A program made the position numbers and the translations under genes. Below are positions 24,121 to 32,047 of a DNA stretch of 64,000 nt, piece after piece. The notes below the pieces were generated by a model that saw nothing but the letters and a program-made list of their open reading frames with translations, made no database searches and was not told the DNA's origin. The stretch covers positions 46,073 through 110,072 of the forward strand of contig DASVBU010000042.1 in assembly GCA_036375695.1 (NCBI GenBank), written 5' to 3'. The number at the start of each line of letters is the position of its first letter. The first letter of the stretch is position 1. The DNA comes from ZC4RG35 sp036375695. GTDB taxonomy: Bacteria > Actinomycetota > Acidimicrobiia > Spongiisociales > ZC4RG35.

Positions 24121-24187
24121 ATGTCAATCAGACATCATTTTGATGTCATGATGATGTCACCATACGCATCACATTGACATCTGTCAA
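24121..24187 (-). promoter_or_regulatory. Promoter and operator array of the micropeptide-RHH-DUF4097 operon
   Basis: On the minus strand TTGACA (24187-24182), a 17-nt spacer and TATGGT (24164-24159) form a near-consensus primary-sigma promoter. GATGTC/GACATC hexamers occur at 24131, 24142, 24153 and 24176. The first two form a perfect inverted repeat, GACATCA-TTT-TGATGTC, and the second and third are direct repeats 11 bp apart. TTGACA-TC-TGTCAA makes the -35 box itself palindromic. The spacing fits cooperative RHH dimers. Confidence 0.65.
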
Positions 24188-24213
24188 GACATTTATCCCG
24201 ACGACCCGGATCA

Positions 24214-24284
24214 TTCCCCCCGCCGGAGGCTGGGGGAAAGTACCGCCGACGAAGCGAAGCGGATCCGGGGGTAGGGGGGTGGTT
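24214..24284. repeat. Dispersed hairpin repeat, copy A
   Basis: A TTCCCCC...GGGGGAA stem is followed by AGTACCGCCG, a GAAGCGAAG core and CCGGGGGTAGGGGGGTGGTT. It matches copy B at 30857-30931 along its whole length. It lies between the divergent RHH operon promoter and folE, so it is not simply a terminator. Confidence 0.65.
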
Positions 24285-24312
24285 CTCGTCGAGAGTGGCC
24301 CGAGACCGGAGG

Positions 24313-24318
24313 TACCCT
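24313..24318 (+). promoter_or_regulatory. Leaderless -10 box of folE
   Basis: TACCCT, 6 nt (CGCAAC) before the ATG at 24325. It selects this start over the in-frame upstream ATG at 24295. Confidence 0.5.
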
Positions 24319-24324
24319 CGCAAC

Positions 24325-24900
24325 ATGCCCATCGACACCGCCCGTATCGAGATGGCGGTGCGGGAGATCATCGAGGCCCTGGGTGAGAACCCGGAACGGG
24401 AGGGCCTCCGTGAGACCCCGCAGCGCGTGGCCCGCTTCTACGCCGAGGTCTTCGAGGGTCTCGACACCGACCCCAGCGAGATGCTCGACATCTTCTTCGG
24501 TGACGAGCACTACCAGGAGATCGTCATGGTGCGTGAGATCCCCTTCTACTCCATGTGCGAGCACCATTTCGTCCCGTTCCACGGCGAGGCCCACGTGGCG
24601 TATCTGCCCCGGGGACGGGTCACGGGTCTCTCCAAGCTGGCCCGCATCGTCGAAGGTTTCGCCCGACGGCCCCAGATGCAGGAGCGTCTCACCGCCCAGG
24701 TGGCCGACGCCCTCGATCAGAAGCTGAACCCCCTGGGTGTTCTCGTGGTCATCGAGGCGGAGCATCTCTGCATGTCCATGCGTGGTGTCAGGAAGCCTGG
24801 AGCCAAGACCGTCACCTCGGCGGTGCGCGGGATCATGCAGACCAACGCCGCGACCCGTGCCGAGGCGATGAGCCTGCTCTTTGGGACCAACCGCAACTGA
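24325..24900 (+). CDS. folE: GTP cyclohydrolase I
   Basis: FolE makes dihydroneopterin triphosphate from GTP, the first step of folate synthesis. The 191-residue protein has the zinc and active-site residues in SMCEHHFVPFHG (Cys and His) and HLCMSMRGV (second Cys), and the family ending TRAEAMSLL. The zinc-dependent IA type is clear. It heads a run folE - phosphatase-like - folB - folK in which folP is absent. Confidence 0.96.
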   Translation: MPIDTARIEMAVREIIEALGENPEREGLRETPQRVARFYAEVFEGLDTDPSEMLDIFFGDEHYQEIVMVREIPFYSMCEHHFVPFHGEAHVAYLPRGRVTGLSKLARIVEGFARRPQMQERLTAQVADALDQKLNPLGVLVVIEAEHLCMSMRGVRKPGAKTVTSAVRGIMQTNAATRAEAMSLLFGTNRN

Positions 24901-24952
24901 ATCCCGCGAAAAGGGGTCCCTCGGGGCCGGTTCGGACGCGCGGGCGGCGAAC

Positions 24953-24958
24953 TAACCT
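24953..24958 (+). promoter_or_regulatory. Possible leaderless -10 box of the 24967 gene
   Basis: TAACCT, 8 nt before the ATG at 24967, giving an internal promoter within the folate run. Confidence 0.4.
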
Positions 24959-24966
24959 CCGAATCG

Positions 24967-25461
24967 ATGGCACGGATGGTCGCTGGTCTGAAACCAAGAG
25001 GGTTCACCTGGGTGATCTCTGATCGACTGGCGGTGTCCGAGCGTGTCGGGGGATCGGGCTTCCAACACCGAAGGGTGCGCCGCGAGGAGGAGATCACGTG
25101 GCTCGTGGAGGAGGCCTCGATCAACACCATCGTCTCCCTGCTACCGGCGAACCAGAACCTGGCCGCCTACCGTCAGGCCGGGATCGCCACCTACTCGGTC
25201 CCGATCAGCGACCCGGCCACCCCGGAGCAGGCCAACCGCTTCTTCACCACCCTCGACCAGGCATTGTCACGCAATCGGGCACGGGTGCTGGTCCATCGTG
25301 AGCACATCGATGACACCCTGGGCGGTCTCCTCGGGGGGTATCTGGTCCGGTCGGGCCTGATCAAGGACGCCATCCTGGCCACGGCCGTCATCCAGCAGAT
25401 CCTGGGCCGCGCCCTCGGCCCGGAAGGTCGCGCCCTCATCCCCGAGCCGTCGCCCCAGTGA
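24967..25461 (+). CDS. Dual-specificity-phosphatase-like protein lacking the catalytic Cys
   Basis: A 164-residue protein with the outline of a small DSP/PTP phosphatase: FTWVISDRLAVSER at the N-terminus, ITWLVEEASINTIVSLLP, the SVPISDPATP loop and then RVLVHREHIDDTLGGLLGGYL. The last segment aligns with the P-loop HC-x5-R and its following helix, but Cys is replaced by Arg111 and the Arg is lost. It is therefore probably a pseudophosphatase or a binding protein. It sits where folP is expected. Its stop overlaps folB by GTGA. Confidence 0.6.
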   Translation: MARMVAGLKPRGFTWVISDRLAVSERVGGSGFQHRRVRREEEITWLVEEASINTIVSLLPANQNLAAYRQAGIATYSVPISDPATPEQANRFFTTLDQALSRNRARVLVHREHIDDTLGGLLGGYLVRSGLIKDAILATAVIQQILGRALGPEGRALIPEPSPQ

Positions 25462-25817
25462 CCGACCGGATCGACCTCACCGGAATCGAGGTCCTGGCTC
25501 GCCATGGCGTCTTCCCCGTGGAGCGGGAGAGGCCCCAGCTCTTTCGAGTGGACGTCACCGCGTACCTGGATCTCGATCGTGCGGCACGGTCCGACGACCT
25601 GGCCGACACCCTCGACTACGGCACCCTGGCTTCCGAGATCGAGAAGGTGGTGTCGTCGGAGAGTCATCAGCTCATCGAGCGGGTCGCCCGGTCGGTGGTC
25701 GACGTCGTCCTGTCCCACGAGATCGTGGAGCGAGTCAGCGTGACGATCCACAAGCCGGAGGCGCCCGTCGACGTGCCGTTCCGCGACGTCTCCGTGACCG
25801 TCGAGCGCGGCCGATGA
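25458..25817 (+). CDS. folB: Dihydroneopterin aldolase
   Basis: FolB cleaves dihydroneopterin to 6-hydroxymethyl-dihydropterin and glycolaldehyde. The 119-residue protein shows GIEVLARHGVFPVERERPQ, TLDYGTLASEI, HQLIERVARSV and the C-terminal IHKPEAPVDVPFRDVSV, all family hallmarks, including the Lys of HKPxAP. The GTG start overlaps the preceding stop, and its stop overlaps folK by ATGA. Confidence 0.95.
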   Translation: MTDRIDLTGIEVLARHGVFPVERERPQLFRVDVTAYLDLDRAARSDDLADTLDYGTLASEIEKVVSSESHQLIERVARSVVDVVLSHEIVERVSVTIHKPEAPVDVPFRDVSVTVERGR

Positions 25818-26764
25818 CCAGATACGCCATCGGTCTCGGATCCAATCTCGGGGACCGGTTGGAGAACCTGCGGCACGGCGACGCCGGTCTCGCCAAGCTC
25901 GGCCGGGTCGTCTCCCGTGCGTCGCTCTACGAGACCGAGCCCATCGGTGGGCCGGAGCAGGGGCCGTTCCTCAACACGGTGATCGTCCTCGAGACCGACC
26001 TGGAGCCGCACCGTCTCCTCGACCATTGCCTGCGGATCGAGGCCGAGCGGGGGCGGGAGCGCGTCGTGGAGTGGGGCCCCCGCACCCTGGACATCGACAT
26101 CATCGCCACCGACGGGGAGCCCGTGGACGACGAGCGGCTCACCATCCCCCACCCAATGGCTGCGTCCCGGGAGTTCGTTCTCCGCCCGCTGGTCGAGGTG
26201 TGGCCCGAGGCTCCGGTCGGGGAAGGCGTCACCGCACGTGAGCAACTCCTCGAGCTCCCGCCACAGGGCGTCGACCTCCTCATCCGTCATTGGGTCAAGG
26301 ACCACGCCATCGGCGGCTGGCTCGCCGGCGCCCAGCTCGCCCTCCTGCTCCTCACCGTCATCGGCGCCCTCGTCGACGGGAGCGCGAACAACTTCGAGGA
26401 GCACCCGATCATCAGCAGTCTCGGCCTGCTCCTGGCCGTGGTCGGGGCCGCACTCGGCGGCGCCGCCTCGGTGTCGGCGGGTCGCGACCTGACCATCCGG
26501 CCCGAGCCCAAGAATGGGGCCGAGATGCGGGACGAGGGGGTCTACCGCCTCGTCCGTCATCCCATGTACGGGGGTCTCCTCCTCATGGTGCTGGGGGCGG
26601 CGATGGCGGCGGGGAGCATGTACGCCATGGTGGGATGGCTGCTCCTGACCCTGCTCATCCTGGTCAAGTCGGATTACGAGGAGCGGCTTCTCCGCATCCG
26701 CTACCCGGCATACGCCTCCTACCGCCGCCGTGTGCCGCGAAGACTGATCCCGGGGATCTTCTGA
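25814..26764 (+). CDS. folK: Fusion of HPPK (FolK) with an isoprenylcysteine methyltransferase-like membrane domain
   Basis: A 316-residue fusion. Residues 1-150 are 6-hydroxymethyl-dihydropterin pyrophosphokinase: IGLGSNLGDR, WGPRTLDIDII (catalytic Asp pair) and IPHPMAASREFVLRPLVEV. Residues 160-316 are a membrane domain with three to four helices and the ICMT/PEMT signature GVYRLVRHPMYGG at 242-254 plus a C-terminal EERLLRIRYPAYASYRRRVP. Normal HPPK is about 160 residues, so the second half is an addition. The frame is continuous with no stop or shift. The methyl acceptor is unknown; folate synthesis at the membrane is one possibility. Confidence 0.88.
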   Translation: MTRYAIGLGSNLGDRLENLRHGDAGLAKLGRVVSRASLYETEPIGGPEQGPFLNTVIVLETDLEPHRLLDHCLRIEAERGRERVVEWGPRTLDIDIIATDGEPVDDERLTIPHPMAASREFVLRPLVEVWPEAPVGEGVTAREQLLELPPQGVDLLIRHWVKDHAIGGWLAGAQLALLLLTVIGALVDGSANNFEEHPIISSLGLLLAVVGAALGGAASVSAGRDLTIRPEPKNGAEMRDEGVYRLVRHPMYGGLLLMVLGAAMAAGSMYAMVGWLLLTLLILVKSDYEERLLRIRYPAYASYRRRVPRRLIPGIF

Positions 26765-26788
26765 GCGGCCACGCCGAAGGAGTGACCG

Positions 26789-26803
26789 CGGTACTTTGTA
26801 CCG
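26789..26803. repeat. Short inverted repeat after folK
   Basis: CGGTAC-TTT-GTACCG, 24 bp past the folK stop. It may terminate the folate run or bind a regulator. The remaining bases up to 26930 show nothing else definite. Confidence 0.35.
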
Positions 26804-26945
26804 AGTGCCGAGACCTGAGAAAGGGTCCTCCGGCCCTGTCCACTGACGTCACCCCCGTGCTAGCGTCAACGCATGGTGAGCGGCCGTGCCCCGCCATCGA
26901 CCTCCTGAGATCGAATTCCCGCGCCGAGACACAGGAGGTTCCGAA

Positions 26946-27269
26946 ATGGCACAACGGTCGAGAGCTAACCGACGGGAGATCCCCGGGTACGGCGCCAAGC
27001 CCACGCGTGAAGAGCGTCGCCTCCAGCATCGGGCCACTCGGCATGCTGCCAATCAGGTGCTCCGCCAGATAGACGACCCCGACGAGGTCGTCCTCCCCGA
27101 GACCAGGGGCAGCAAGGCCCCCTCGGGCCCGAAGCAGTCCACACCCCAGCCCCGCCGCTTCCGGGTCTGGAAGACGAAGTTTTGGAAGCGCCGTCACCAC
27201 TTCAAGGAGCAGAAGGCGGCGCTCGACGCCGAGTGGCCGGTGATCACACCGGACCAACTCCCCGACTGA
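26946..27269 (+). CDS. Small basic hypothetical protein
   Basis: A 107-residue very basic protein, rich in Arg and Lys at both ends (QRSRANRREIPGYG; RFRVWKTKFWKRRHH), with a Pro/Ser linker in the middle and no hydrophobic helix. The charge suggests binding to nucleic acid, ribosome or acidic surfaces, but no family is recognised. A clear Shine-Dalgarno (ACAGGAGG) 7 nt before the ATG shows that it is translated from a leadered mRNA, unlike most of its neighbours. Confidence 0.65.
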   Translation: MAQRSRANRREIPGYGAKPTREERRLQHRATRHAANQVLRQIDDPDEVVLPETRGSKAPSGPKQSTPQPRRFRVWKTKFWKRRHHFKEQKAALDAEWPVITPDQLPD

Positions 27270-27302
27270 CCGAGCCCGCGGCTGAGCCCCGGGTCGGGCA
27301 GT

Positions 27303-27308
27303 TAGCCT
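27303..27308 (+). promoter_or_regulatory. Leaderless -10 box of the DUF2520-panC operon
   Basis: TAGCCT, 6 nt (GATGAC) before the GTG at 27315. Confidence 0.5.
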
Positions 27309-27314
27309 GATGAC

Positions 27315-28124
27315 GTGCCCGACCCAGACGGCCTCCGGCTGATCGTGATCGGCCCCGGAAGGGCCGGCGGGTCGTTGGCGCGGGCCGCACTCGCCGCCGG
27401 GCACGAGATGGTCGGCGTCCTCACCCGCAGCGGTACCGACGACCACGGCCCGCCCCTCGATTGGGACCAGTCCCTCCCCGAGGCCGATATCGCCCTGATC
27501 GCGGTGAAGGACGAGGCAGTGGTCGAAGTGGCCGAGCGATTGGTGGGAAAGATGTCGGCCGTCCCGGTCGCGGCCCACGTCTCCGGCTTCCTGCCCGTGA
27601 CCGCCCTCAACGCCCTCGCCGAAGACGGTGTCGCCATCGGCGGGTTCCACCCCCTCCAGTCGCTCCCCGACCCCGTGCGCGGTGCGGAGGCCCTCCCCGG
27701 GTCCTTCGTAGCCATCGGTGGCGACCCGCTGGCGGTCGACGCACTCAGGGTCCTGGCCGTGAGTCTGGGCATGGTGCCCTTCGACATCGAGGACTCCGCC
27801 CGCCCTGCCTACCACGCCGCGGCCGCCGCGTCGGCCAACTTCGTCGTGACCTCCCTGGCAGTTGCCGGGGACCTGCTGGAATCCGTCGGCCTCGACCTCG
27901 GGGTGATGCGCCCGCTGGTGGAGCGGGTGGTGGCCAATGTGTTCGAGGGCGGCCCCGGCCCGGCTCTCACCGGTCCGATCGCCCGCGGCGACATCGAGAC
28001 GGTGATCGGGCATCTGACGGCGGCGAGGGAGGTGTCGGAGTCGGTGGGTCGCCAGTTCGGGCTCCTGGCCGAGGCGACGACGATCCGTGCCGGCAGGGAG
28101 GAGGATCTGAAGCAATGGAAGTGA
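27315..28124 (+). CDS. Rossmann-like domain and DUF2520 protein
   Basis: A 269-residue dehydrogenase-like protein. The N-terminal nucleotide-binding fold has LIVIGPGRAGGSLARA (GxGxxG variant) and ALIAVKDEAV. The C-terminal helical domain contains YHAAAAASANFVVTSLA, typical of DUF2520 proteins related to ketopantoate/F420-type reductases. It precedes panC and overlaps it by 10 bp, as in many actinomycetes, so a role in pantothenate supply (ketopantoate reduction) is possible but unproven. Confidence 0.82.
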   Translation: MPDPDGLRLIVIGPGRAGGSLARAALAAGHEMVGVLTRSGTDDHGPPLDWDQSLPEADIALIAVKDEAVVEVAERLVGKMSAVPVAAHVSGFLPVTALNALAEDGVAIGGFHPLQSLPDPVRGAEALPGSFVAIGGDPLAVDALRVLAVSLGMVPFDIEDSARPAYHAAAAASANFVVTSLAVAGDLLESVGLDLGVMRPLVERVVANVFEGGPGPALTGPIARGDIETVIGHLTAAREVSESVGRQFGLLAEATTIRAGREEDLKQWK

Positions 28125-29002
28125 CCCGCACCTTCGCCGAGACCCGGGAGACCTACCGCGGGACGGTGGGTCTACTTCCCACGCTGGGCTACTTCCACGA
28201 GGGCCACCTGCGGCTCATGGACATGCTGCGGGAGCGCTGCGACACGCTGGTCGTCTCACTCTTCGTCAACCCCACCCAGTTCAACGACCCCGCCGACTTC
28301 GACGCCTACCCGCGTGACGAGGACCGGGACGTCTCCCTCGCCGCGGAGCACGGGGTCGACGTTGTCTTCGCACCCGGTGTCGACGAGGTCTACGGAGGCG
28401 TCTCGGTCACGACCGTCGAGGTCTCCGGCGTCACGGTGGAGATGGAAGGCAAGCATCGCCCCGGGCACTTCGTCGGCGTGGCGACGGTGGTCGCCAAGCT
28501 GTTCGCAGGTCTCCGACCCGACCTCGCCATGTTCGGACGCAAGGACGCCCAGCAGCTGGCCGTGCTCAAGGCGATGACGTCGGACCTGCGGTTCCCCATC
28601 CAGATCGTCGAGGCCCCGGTGGTGCGCGAGCCCGACGGTCTCGCCCTGTCGAGCCGAAACGTCCGGCTGTCCCGGGAGGATCGGGAGCGGGCGCTTGCCA
28701 TCAGCCGGGGTCTCTTCCAGGCGGCGGAGCAGGTGGATGCCGGGGAGAGGAGGGCCGAACGTCTCGAGGCGACCGTGGAGCGATCGATGCGCGGGCTCGA
28801 GGTGGACTACGTCAAGCTCGCTGCGGTGGACACGATGCAGCCGGTCGAAGACCTCGCGACTCCCGCCGTTCTCGCCGTGGCGGCACACGTCGGGCCGGTC
28901 CGCCTCATCGACAACATCATCTTCGACTTCGTCGGCGGCAGACCCGTGCCGGACAGGGGCGTCTTCCTGGATGCGCCGAGCAGCCTGACGAGGCTGGCAT
29001 GA
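28115..29002 (+). CDS. panC: Pantoate-beta-alanine ligase
   Basis: PanC joins pantoate and beta-alanine with ATP to form pantothenate. The 295-residue protein has GLLPTLGYFHEGHLRLM (the HxGH nucleotidylyltransferase motif), SLFVNPTQFNDPADFDAYPR, FGRKDAQQLAVLK and the KMSKS-like LSSRNVRLS. It is full length. The start lies inside the DUF2520 3' end. Confidence 0.96.
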   Translation: MEVTRTFAETRETYRGTVGLLPTLGYFHEGHLRLMDMLRERCDTLVVSLFVNPTQFNDPADFDAYPRDEDRDVSLAAEHGVDVVFAPGVDEVYGGVSVTTVEVSGVTVEMEGKHRPGHFVGVATVVAKLFAGLRPDLAMFGRKDAQQLAVLKAMTSDLRFPIQIVEAPVVREPDGLALSSRNVRLSREDRERALAISRGLFQAAEQVDAGERRAERLEATVERSMRGLEVDYVKLAAVDTMQPVEDLATPAVLAVAAHVGPVRLIDNIIFDFVGGRPVPDRGVFLDAPSSLTRLA

Positions 29003-29015
29003 TCACGGCCGATCG

Positions 29016-30503
29016 ATGAGCTCGGAACATCCCCTGGTCGCTGCCCGCCGCGCCAAGCACGAGAAGGTGCTGGCATCCGGGGGCTATCCCACCAGGTTTG
29101 CGAGGACCCACCGGGCGGCGGACATCCACAGGGAGCATGGCGACCTGCCTCCGGGGAGCGAGACCGAGGTCCGGGTGACCGTGGCCGGCCGGCTCATGCT
29201 GCACCGGTCGTTCGGGAAGCTCCAGTTCGGGACCCTGGACGACTGGTCCGGGACCATCCAGTTGTTCGTCGATGTCGCCACCGCCGGCCAGGATCTGGCC
29301 GACCGCTTCGAGGACCTGGATCTCGGTGACTGGGTGGGCGCCTCCGGCATCGTCATGACCACCCGCAAGGGCGAGTTGAGCGTCCGCGTCGACCAGCTCC
29401 ACCTGCTGCAGAAGGCGCTGCGGCCACTCCCCGACAAGTGGAAGGGGCTCGCCGACATCGAGGCGCGCAGCCGGCGTCGCTATGTCGACCTGATGGTGAA
29501 CCGGGCCTCCCGCGAGGTGGCGATGGCGCGGATCCAGACGGTGGCCGAGCTGCGCCGCCAGTTCCACGAGCGCGGCTTCGTGGAGGTGGAGACGCCGATC
29601 CTCATCTCCGAGGCGACCGGCGCCAATGCCCGGCCGTTCATCACGTGGCACAACGCCCTCGACCAGGAGATGCAGCTGCGCATCGCCACGGAGTTGCACC
29701 TCAAGCGACTGGTGGTCGGTGGCATGGAGCGCGTGTTCGAGGTGGGCCGGATCTTCCGCAACGAGGGCATCGACTCCACCCACAACCCGGAGTTCACGAT
29801 GCTCGAGGCCTATCAGGCCTTTGCCGACTACACGGACATGATGGAGCTGATGGAGGGGGTCCTCCCGGCGGTGTGCCGTGAGGTGACCGGCGGCACCGAG
29901 ATCGTGTACCGGGGACGGGAGCTGTCACTCGCCGCGCCATACCGACGAGCCAGCATGGTCGAGTTGGTCTCCGAGGCCCTCGGCATGGAGGTGGGCCTGG
30001 ACACCCCGGTGTCGCAGCTCGCCTCGATCGCAGAGGGCCTGGGCGTCGAGGTCGACCCGTCCTGGACCGCCGGCAAGCTGGTCTCCGAGATCTACGAGGA
30101 GGCGGTCGAGGATCGCATCTGGGAGCCGACCTTCGTGACGCACCATCCGGTGGAGGTCAGCCCCCTGGCTCGTCGCAATCCGGACGACCCGCGGGTGACC
30201 GACCGCTTCGAACTGGTCATCGCCGGGTCCGAGTACGTGAACGCCTTCAGCGAGCTCAACGACGCCGACGACCAGCGGGGTCGCTTCGAGGAGCAGGCGA
30301 GGGCGAAGGCCGCAGGCGACGAGGAGGCCCACGTGGTCGACCGCGACTACCTCCTGGCCCTGGAGTACGGGTTGCCACCCACCGGTGGGCTGGGCTTGGG
30401 AGTCGACCGTCTGGTCATGCTGCTCACCGGCCAGGAGCACATCCGCGAAGTGATCCTTTTCCCGACACTGAAGACCATCGATCACGAGGAGGAAGAAGAG
30501 TGA
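29016..30503 (+). CDS. lysS: Lysine-tRNA ligase, class II
   Basis: LysRS of 495 residues: an N-terminal OB-fold anticodon domain (VTVAGRLMLHRSFGKLQFGTL), then the class II core with motif 2 (GRIFRNEGIDSTHNPEFTM) and motif 3 (GGLGLGVDRLVMLLTG). Class II lysine specificity is supported by the overall pattern NAFSELNDADDQRGRF. It starts 13 bp after panC and its stop overlaps the next gene by GTGA. Confidence 0.95.
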   Translation: MSSEHPLVAARRAKHEKVLASGGYPTRFARTHRAADIHREHGDLPPGSETEVRVTVAGRLMLHRSFGKLQFGTLDDWSGTIQLFVDVATAGQDLADRFEDLDLGDWVGASGIVMTTRKGELSVRVDQLHLLQKALRPLPDKWKGLADIEARSRRRYVDLMVNRASREVAMARIQTVAELRRQFHERGFVEVETPILISEATGANARPFITWHNALDQEMQLRIATELHLKRLVVGGMERVFEVGRIFRNEGIDSTHNPEFTMLEAYQAFADYTDMMELMEGVLPAVCREVTGGTEIVYRGRELSLAAPYRRASMVELVSEALGMEVGLDTPVSQLASIAEGLGVEVDPSWTAGKLVSEIYEEAVEDRIWEPTFVTHHPVEVSPLARRNPDDPRVTDRFELVIAGSEYVNAFSELNDADDQRGRFEEQARAKAAGDEEAHVVDRDYLLALEYGLPPTGGLGLGVDRLVMLLTGQEHIREVILFPTLKTIDHEEEEE

Positions 30504-30856
30504 ACCTGATCCTGAAACTCGCCGTCACCGGTGCGGCGTTGTGGGCCGCGGTGTACCTGGTCCCCGGTCTCGACTTCGAGGGGAACTTCCTCGACTTCGT
30601 CCTGGTCACGGCGATCGTCCTCCTCGCCAACGCCATCGTGAAGCCCATTCTGAACTTCTTCAGCCTCCCGCTGATCCTGCTCACGCTCGGCCTGTTCCTC
30701 CTGGTGACCAACGCCATTGCGTTGCAGATCGCGGTGTGGCTGTCCGGCGCCTTCGAGCTCGGGTTCACCTCGACGGGCTTCTTCTGGGCCACGTTCCTCG
30801 GCGCCCTGGTGATCAGCGTGGTGCGGATGATCCTGGAGAAGATCCTCAGGGATTAG
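30500..30856 (+). CDS. Phage-holin-4-like small integral membrane protein
   Basis: A 118-residue protein with four predicted membrane helices (LILKLAVTGAALWAAVYLV; FVLVTAIVLLANAIVKPI; ILLTLGLFLLVTNAIALQ; FFWATFLGALVISVVRMI). It matches the common bacterial YvlD/phage_holin_4 membrane family; despite the name there is no phage context here. The start GTG overlaps the lysS stop, so it is probably expressed with it. Function unknown. Confidence 0.85.
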   Translation: MNLILKLAVTGAALWAAVYLVPGLDFEGNFLDFVLVTAIVLLANAIVKPILNFFSLPLILLTLGLFLLVTNAIALQIAVWLSGAFELGFTSTGFFWATFLGALVISVVRMILEKILRD

Positions 30857-30931
30857 TCCCCCATCGCCAGAGGCGGTGGGGGAAGGTACCGCCGGGGCGA
30901 ACGAAGTGAGCCCGGGGGTACGGGGGTGGTT
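30857..30931. repeat. Dispersed hairpin repeat, copy B
   Basis: It begins at the base after the holin-like stop. The CCCCCATCGCC-AGA-GGCGGTGGGGG stem of 11 bp (one wobble) is followed by AAGGTACCGCCG, a GCGAACGAAG core and CCGGGGGTACGGGGGTGGTT. It is a close relative of copy A at 24214-24284. Here it separates two convergent genes and could also stop transcription. Confidence 0.65.
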
Positions 30932-30959
30932 CCCATCAGGCGGCGCGTTGTGCGTGCCG

Positions 30960-31949
30960 CTACGTCCTGACCGCCTCCACCCGGTCGAGCAGATAACCGC
31001 CCAACGTCTCGAGGACCTCCCGCGCCTTTCCGTCGGGGAGCCGACCGAGGGCGTCGGAGGCCTTGTCGAGACGGGCCCGGGCCGCATCCAGTGAGGCGTC
31101 CACGTAGCCACCCTCGCGCACGATCCGGATCACCTCGGTGACGGCGGCATCGTCCGGCGACCGCCCCTCCACGAGCAGCGCCCGGACGCGGTCCCCTTCC
31201 GGGCCATTGGCCGCCATCAGAACCGGTCCCGTGTAGGTGCCCTCACGGATGTCGGAGCCGGCCGGCTTGCCGATCGTGGCCTCGTCGGCGACCAGATCGA
31301 GGGCGTCGTCGGCCATCTGGAAGACCATCCCGACCTCCCACGCCCACTCCGAGAGGCTCTCGACGACGTCGGGCGTGGCGTCGGCCGCCATCGCGCCGAG
31401 ACGCGCCGAGGTGCGGATCAGGGAGGCGGTCTTGCCACCGATCACCTGCAGGTAGTCGTCGATGGAGTGGGTCAGGTCGTTCTGGAGTTGCAGTTCCCGG
31501 GTCTGGCCCTCGACCAGCTCGGCGTAGGTCGCGGCGAGCAGGCGCACCGACTCCTGGCTGAGATGCGTCGCCGCCACCTCCGAGGCGCGGGCCATGAGGA
31601 AGTCGCCGGCCAGGATCGCCACCGTGTTGGTCCAGTTGGCGTTGGCGGAGACGGCTCCACGGCGGATATCGGCCTCGTCGATGACGTCGTCGTGATAGAG
31701 GGACCCGACGTGGATCAGCTCCACCGAGACCGACGCCTCGACGGGCCTGTGGTCGAGCGGGTCGCCGAACTCGGCGGCGAGGAGTGCGAGCAGGGGTCGG
31801 AAGCGCTTGCCACCCGCCAGGAGCAGATGCTGGGCGATCTTGGTGAGATAAGGATCGTCAGCGGTCGACGCTTCGAGCAGTCTCTCCTCGACGCGCTCCA
31901 GTTGACGCCACACTCTCGGGATCGAGACGAGGCTTTGGAGGTCCTCCAT
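30960..31949 (-). CDS. Polyprenyl diphosphate synthase
   Basis: A trans-isoprenyl diphosphate synthase of 329 residues that builds a long prenyl chain, probably for menaquinone. Motifs are GGKRFRPLLALL, the first Asp-rich motif DDVIDEADIRRG and the second MADDALDLVAD, with GKTASLIRTSARLGA between. Residues before the first Asp motif (VGSLYHDD) are small, which fits long-chain products. The ATG at 31949 is preferred over an open frame upstream, because a TACCAT box lies 8 nt before it. Confidence 0.9.
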   Translation of the reverse strand: MEDLQSLVSIPRVWRQLERVEERLLEASTADDPYLTKIAQHLLLAGGKRFRPLLALLAAEFGDPLDHRPVEASVSVELIHVGSLYHDDVIDEADIRRGAVSANANWTNTVAILAGDFLMARASEVAATHLSQESVRLLAATYAELVEGQTRELQLQNDLTHSIDDYLQVIGGKTASLIRTSARLGAMAADATPDVVESLSEWAWEVGMVFQMADDALDLVADEATIGKPAGSDIREGTYTGPVLMAANGPEGDRVRALLVEGRSPDDAAVTEVIRIVREGGYVDASLDAARARLDKASDALGRLPDGKAREVLETLGGYLLDRVEAVRT

Positions 31950-31957
31950 CCGCGCCG

Positions 31958-31963
31958 ATGGTA
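31958..31963 (-). promoter_or_regulatory. Leaderless -10 box of the polyprenyl synthase gene
   Basis: TACCAT on the minus strand, 8 nt before the ATG at 31949. Confidence 0.4.
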
Positions 31964-32047
31964 TCCCGTAGGAGTGGGCCCGAAACCGTCCAGGGGACAA
32001 GAATGCCCCGGTGATAGAATTGGCCCGCCAGGCCAAGGAGTGAGCGA

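Noticed and set aside
30500..30856. Prophage remnant suggested by the holin-like protein
   Set aside because: The family is a common bacterial membrane protein; no phage genes, integrase or att repeats lie nearby.
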